A DNA stretch of 17,559 nt from CAZPMT01 sp964587655 (lineage in GTDB: Bacteria > Hydrogenedentota > Hydrogenedentia > Hydrogenedentales > SLHB01): positions 1 through 17,559 of the forward strand of contig CAZPMT010000123.1 of NCBI GenBank assembly GCA_964587655.1, read 5' to 3'. The notes under the pieces are model-generated. The model had not been told where the DNA came from, ran no database searches, and saw only the letters and a program-made list of their open reading frames with translations. Shown here piece after piece: positions 14,246 through 17,559 of the stretch (its first letter is position 1; the number at the start of each line of letters is the position of its first letter). A program made the position numbers and the translations under genes.

Positions 14246-16378
14246 ATGGACGATATCATAATGAGAAGTGCGTTGTTGATATTCTTCCTGCCCCTCGCCG
14301 GCTTTGTGTTTCTCGGCCTTTTCAACCGCCGCCTTCCGCGCCGCGGCGATTTCATCGCCACGGGCGTCATGGGCGTATGCCTTGCTTTGTCGCTTTACAT
14401 ATTCTTCAAAGCGTGGCAGTCCCCGGAACCGCTGCTCGTCAACGTCACGTTCAACTGGCTGCCTATGTCGGCGGGCTTCAACCTAACGGGCGGCATCATG
14501 GTGGATCGTCTCACGGCGGTTATGCTGGTCGTGGTGAACTTGGTCAGTTTCCTGGTCCATCTTTTCTCGGTCAAGTACATGGAGGGCGACGTCCGTTACG
14601 GCCGTTACTACGCGGGCCTGTTGCTCTTTACGACTTCGATGCTCGGCCTCGTGCTTGCCAACAACCTTCTCTACCTGTACATCTTTTGGGAACTCGTCGG
14701 CCTTTCCTCCTACATCCTCATCGGACACTGGTTCGAAAAGAAGTCCGCTTCCGACGCCGCCATCAAAGCCTTCATTACGACCCGCCTCGGCGACGTCGGC
14801 ATGTTCATCGGCATCATGATCTGCTACCACCAAGTCGGGTCGCTGCAATACGCGGACCTCTTCGCCGCCGTCGAGTCGGGAACGCTCGCGGGCGCGTGGC
14901 GCACGATCGCGGGACTGGGCATCTTCTTCGGCGCGATGGGCAAGAGCGCGCAGTTCCCGCTGCACGTCTGGCTCCCGGACGCCATGGAAGGCCCGACTCC
15001 CGTCAGCGCGTTGATCCACGCCGCGACGATGGTGGCCGCCGGCGTGTACCTCACGGGCCGCATGCTGCCCATGTTCGACCCGCCGACGCTGCTCTTCATC
15101 GCATACATCGGCGGCTTCACCGCGATCTTCGCCGCGACCATCGCCCTTGTCCAGGACGACATCAAGAAGGTCCTCGCCTACTCGACGGTCAGCCAGCTCG
15201 GATACATGATCCTGGCGCTGGGCGTGGGCGGGTACGTCTCCGGACTGTTCCATCTCACGACGCACGCCTTCTTCAAGGCGTGCCTGTTCCTCGGCGCCGG
15301 CGCGGTCATCCATGCCATGCACCACGAACAGTCCATGAGCAAGTACGGCGGACTCCGCCACAAAATGCCCGTCACGACCGTTTTCTATCTTCTCGCGACG
15401 CTCGCCCTCGCGGGTTTTACAGGCTTCTCGGGGTTCTGGAGCAAGGACGCCATCCTGGCGGACGCGCTGGCGTTCTCGATGCTGCACGGCCATTGGTTCC
15501 TGCCGCTGGCGGGTTTCGCAACCGTGTTTCTGACGGCGTTCTATATGTTCCGCCAGTTCTTCCTCACGTTCACCGGCAAGCCGCGCGATCATCACGCCTA
15601 TGACCACGCACACGAGGCGCCGTGGCAGATGCTCCTCCCCTTGATCATACTGGGATCGCTGGCCGTTGTCGGCGGCGGTTTCGGCGGATGGTTCGGCGCG
15701 ATGAATCCCGTACGTTCCGGCGTCGAGCAGGTCCGTTCCTTCAATGCCATCGGCTACACCAGCCCGTTTGTGACCAAAGCACTTGAGCACGCAGCGCCGG
15801 AGCAAACGCATGAGGCCGCGACTCACGGCGCGCCGGAATCGGCCGGCCACGGAGAAGGACACGGCGGCCCGGAGGCCGAGGCACGGCACAAGGCGCACTA
15901 CATGGCCATGGGATTGTCCACGATCCTCGGACTCAGCGGCATCCTCCTCGGCGCACTGATGTACCTCCAACGAAAGGACGGGAAGACCGTGTTCAACCCG
16001 GCCACGGTGGCGACGCGGTTCAGGCCCGTGCACCAGCTTCTCTGGAACAAATATTATCTCGACGAGATCTATATGGCCTCTTTCGTCATGACTACGCGCG
16101 CAATCGGGTGGGCCTCGGCTGTCTTCGACCGCACCGTGATCGACGGCGTCGTCAACCTCGTCGGGTTCCTCGGCTGGGCGTGGTCCTACCTCGTCGAGAT
16201 CTTCGACCGCTACGTTGTGGACGGCCTGTTCGTGAACGGCTCGGCGCAAACGACGTCCTACCTCGGCGGCCGGCTGAGCCGAACTCAGACGGGCCTCGTC
16301 CGCCAATACGTAATTCTCACAGTGACCGGAATGCTAATTATCGCGGGACTTTGCGCGTATGCCCTTTACAGGATATGA
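14246..16378 (+). CDS. nuoL: NADH-quinone oxidoreductase subunit L (antiporter-like proton pump)
   Basis: 710 residues; AAGG lies 7 nt before ATG 14246. It has many transmembrane helices. The residues of the proton pathway are present: E149 in FWELVGLSSY, K233 in GKSAQFPLHVWLPDAMEGP, and K400 in GFWSKDAIL. The C-terminal part (from about residue 590, with LLWNKYYLDEIY) forms the expected long lateral helix and final transmembrane helix. It is longer than the usual 610-650 residues, mainly because of a His- and Glu-rich hydrophilic loop (515-551, seven His) after a shorter His cluster (HHAYDHAHE, 449-457). NuoL sits at the far end of the membrane arm. The next nuo gene, nuoM, is displaced by an intervening zinc-finger gene. 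Confidence 0.96.
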   Translation: MDDIIMRSALLIFFLPLAGFVFLGLFNRRLPRRGDFIATGVMGVCLALSLYIFFKAWQSPEPLLVNVTFNWLPMSAGFNLTGGIMVDRLTAVMLVVVNLVSFLVHLFSVKYMEGDVRYGRYYAGLLLFTTSMLGLVLANNLLYLYIFWELVGLSSYILIGHWFEKKSASDAAIKAFITTRLGDVGMFIGIMICYHQVGSLQYADLFAAVESGTLAGAWRTIAGLGIFFGAMGKSAQFPLHVWLPDAMEGPTPVSALIHAATMVAAGVYLTGRMLPMFDPPTLLFIAYIGGFTAIFAATIALVQDDIKKVLAYSTVSQLGYMILALGVGGYVSGLFHLTTHAFFKACLFLGAGAVIHAMHHEQSMSKYGGLRHKMPVTTVFYLLATLALAGFTGFSGFWSKDAILADALAFSMLHGHWFLPLAGFATVFLTAFYMFRQFFLTFTGKPRDHHAYDHAHEAPWQMLLPLIILGSLAVVGGGFGGWFGAMNPVRSGVEQVRSFNAIGYTSPFVTKALEHAAPEQTHEAATHGAPESAGHGEGHGGPEAEARHKAHYMAMGLSTILGLSGILLGALMYLQRKDGKTVFNPATVATRFRPVHQLLWNKYYLDEIYMASFVMTTRAIGWASAVFDRTVIDGVVNLVGFLGWAWSYLVEIFDRYVVDGLFVNGSAQTTSYLGGRLSRTQTGLVRQYVILTVTGMLIIAGLCAYALYRI

Positions 16379-16402
16379 CGATCGAAAGGTATCGCGACAG
16401 AA

Positions 16403-16645
16403 ATGGCAACGAGGATGATGATCTGCGATAACTGCGGCCAGAAGGGATCTCGAACCCGGAGGATTACGAGAACCTACGGAAAAGGCAGCAATCTCGTGCT
16501 CATCGAAAACGTCCCCGTGGTCACTTGTCCCCATTGTGGCGAGAGTTACCTTGCTGCGGAGACGTTGCACGAAATCGAACGCCTAAGAATGCATAGAAAG
16601 ACATTGTCGGTCGCGCGAAAAGTCGAGGTAGTTCATTTTGCGTGA
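16403..16645 (+). CDS. YgiT/MqsA-type zinc-finger protein lying inside the nuo operon
   Basis: 80 residues. Two CxxC pairs, C8-x2-C11 (MICDNCGQ) and C42-x2-C45 (VTCPHCGESY), frame a small beta domain with IENVPVVTC. This is the YgiT-type zinc finger seen in MqsA-family antitoxins. A short helix (AAETLHEIERLRMHRK) and a basic tail (VEVVHFA) follow. There is no helix-turn-helix DNA-binding domain as in full MqsA, so if it is an antitoxin it is a minimal one. No toxin gene is adjacent. ATG 16403 has a distant AAAGG (about 14 nt); ATGs at 16415 and 16418 are possible starts that keep both CxxC pairs. It lies 24 bp after nuoL and 30 bp before nuoM, same strand, so it should be co-transcribed. By eye it is less GC-rich than its neighbours. 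Confidence 0.8.
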   Translation: MATRMMICDNCGQKGSRTRRITRTYGKGSNLVLIENVPVVTCPHCGESYLAAETLHEIERLRMHRKTLSVARKVEVVHFA

Positions 16646-16654
16646 CCATATCAG

Positions 16655-16667
16655 GAACAGGATGTTC
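16655..16667. repeat. Small perfect inverted repeat before nuoM
   Basis: GAACA-GGA-TGTTC: five-base arms around a 3-nt centre, 8 bp before ATG 16676. It lies in the 30-bp gap between the zinc-finger gene and nuoM. It could be a protein-binding site or a weak mRNA hairpin over the nuoM ribosome-binding region. It resembles GAAC-N4-GTTC LexA-type boxes, but the centre is one base too long. Confidence 0.4.
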
Positions 16668-16675
16668 TAGAAGCC

Positions 16676-17559
16676 ATGGACAAAGCGCTCTTAACTCTGA
16701 TTACGTTTCTGCCCTTGGTGGGCGGGGCTCTGATGCTGGTCATCCCGTCGCGCTGGCCCAACGCCATCCGCGCGCTGGCCGTCGTGACGAGCGGCGTTGT
16801 GTTTATCCTGACGCTGTACTTGTGGCGGATATTCGACGCAACCGCCATCGTGTCCGGCACGGTCTACTCGGGCTATGATGCGCGCACCTTCACGGAAATT
16901 CCGTGGATCGCCTCGTACAGCATCTACTACCGCCTCGGCGTGGACGGCCTGTCGGTCATGCTGATCGCGTTGACGGGCCTCCTGTCATTCCTCGCGTGCT
17001 TCTCCGCATTCACGATTCAGAAACAGGTAAAAGGCTTCTACGTCCTCTTCATGCTGCTGATGACCGGCATGATGGGCGTGTTTGCCGCGCTGGATTTCTT
17101 CCTCTTCTACGTGTTCTGGGAAGTGATGCTGCTGCCGATGTACTTCCTCATCGGCGTGTGGGGCGGCCCGCGGCGCGAGTACGCGGCGATCAAGTTCTTT
17201 CTCTACACCCTGGTCGGCAGCGTGCTGATGCTGATCGCCCTCTTGATGTTCTACTTCGACAGCGCCGGCAGCGCGGCAGCCGGGGCGGGCGGCAAAACGT
17301 TTGACCTGCTGACCCTCGCCTTGATCGGCCAGGGGCGCGACCCGAACGGAATCGAGTTCACCCCGTTCGTGCAGATCACGGCGTTCATCCTGCTTTTCAT
17401 CGGTTTCGCGATCAAAGTTCCGCTCTTCCCGTTCCACACGTGGCTTCCTGACGCCCACGTCGAAGCCCCGACTCCGATCAGTATGATTCTGGACGGCGTG
17501 CTCCTGAAGATGGGGGGCTACGGCATCATCCGCATCGCCTTCCCGATCTGCCCGGTCGG
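16676..17559 (+). CDS. nuoM: NADH-quinone oxidoreductase subunit M (antiporter-like), 3' end outside window
   Basis: The first 294 codons are present and the frame is open to the right edge. ATG 16676 begins MDKALLTLITFLPLVGGALM. A clear ribosome site is missing (AGGA at 16659-16662 is 13 nt away). Typical features are the first transmembrane helices, GVDGLSVMLIALTG, E149 in FYVFWEVMLLPMYFLIG, and K247 in AIKVPLFPFHTWLPDAHVEAPTP, which are key proton-pump residues. In the next helix ILDGVLLKMGGYG has Asp (D273) at a place where Ala is common. NuoM pumps protons in the membrane arm between NuoL and NuoN. nuoN would be expected just downstream. Confidence 0.95.
   Translation, partial: MDKALLTLITFLPLVGGALMLVIPSRWPNAIRALAVVTSGVVFILTLYLWRIFDATAIVSGTVYSGYDARTFTEIPWIASYSIYYRLGVDGLSVMLIALTGLLSFLACFSAFTIQKQVKGFYVLFMLLMTGMMGVFAALDFFLFYVFWEVMLLPMYFLIGVWGGPRREYAAIKFFLYTLVGSVLMLIALLMFYFDSAGSAAAGAGGKTFDLLTLALIGQGRDPNGIEFTPFVQITAFILLFIGFAIKVPLFPFHTWLPDAHVEAPTPISMILDGVLLKMGGYGIIRIAFPICPV

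Noticed and set aside
14483..16306. 607-codon open frame on the minus strand inside nuoL
   Set aside because: It is antisense to a fully recognisable nuoL, is rich in Arg, Glu and Asp as expected for the shadow of a GC-rich gene, and shows no domain.
16655..16667. SOS (LexA) box before nuoM
   Set aside because: Spacing between GAAC and GTTC is 5 rather than 4, and there is no SOS-type gene nearby.
16642..16878. 78-codon frame overlapping the nuoM start
   Set aside because: It covers the beginning of nuoM in another frame; nuoM is certain from its transmembrane helices and motifs.

Overview
The window is a GC-rich (by eye about 60%) bacterial chromosomal segment in two blocks: a signal-transduction cluster (1-6792) and the start of a respiratory complex I operon (8823-17559). 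A sugar-type oxidoreductase fusion gene lies between them. No rRNA, tRNA, CRISPR array, insertion sequence or phage gene was seen. The organism cannot be named from this sequence. A ThuA-Gfo/Idh/MocA fusion and many hybrid kinases and response regulators suggest a free-living Gram-negative-type lineage such as the PVC group or Candidatus Hydrogenedentota; this is only a guess.

Signalling block. On the plus strand, a hybrid histidine kinase cut by the left edge overlaps by 8 bp a REC-HD-GYP response regulator. A REC-HisKA-HATPase protein follows 18 bp later. The REC domains of the second and third genes are near-identical copies, 117 codons each without gaps, so this part of the cluster arose by tandem duplication. 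A convergent minus-strand gene encodes a second REC-HD-GYP protein whose HD-GYP domain lacks several expected catalytic residues. Divergent from it is a PAS-PAS histidine kinase, and the 146-bp gap between the two carries a plausible sigma70-type promoter for each. Together the block looks like a phosphorelay feeding cyclic-di-GMP turnover (second gene) and possibly a non-catalytic HD-GYP output (fourth gene).

Middle. A minus-strand gene encodes a ThuA-like domain fused to a Gfo/Idh/MocA NAD(P)-dependent oxidoreductase. About 350 bp without a gene separates it from the divergent nuo operon.

nuo operon. The order is nuoA-B-C-D-H-I-J-K-L, then a small YgiT/MqsA-type zinc-finger gene, then nuoM, which runs off the right edge. 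Most junctions are ATGA overlaps or gaps of 15 bp or less. nuoE, nuoF and nuoG are absent from the D-H interval where they normally sit, so the locus encodes the quinone-reducing and proton-pumping modules but not the NADH-oxidising module. The electron donor cannot be read from the window. The zinc-finger gene between nuoL and nuoM, with a palindrome just before nuoM, is the most unexpected piece of organisation here.
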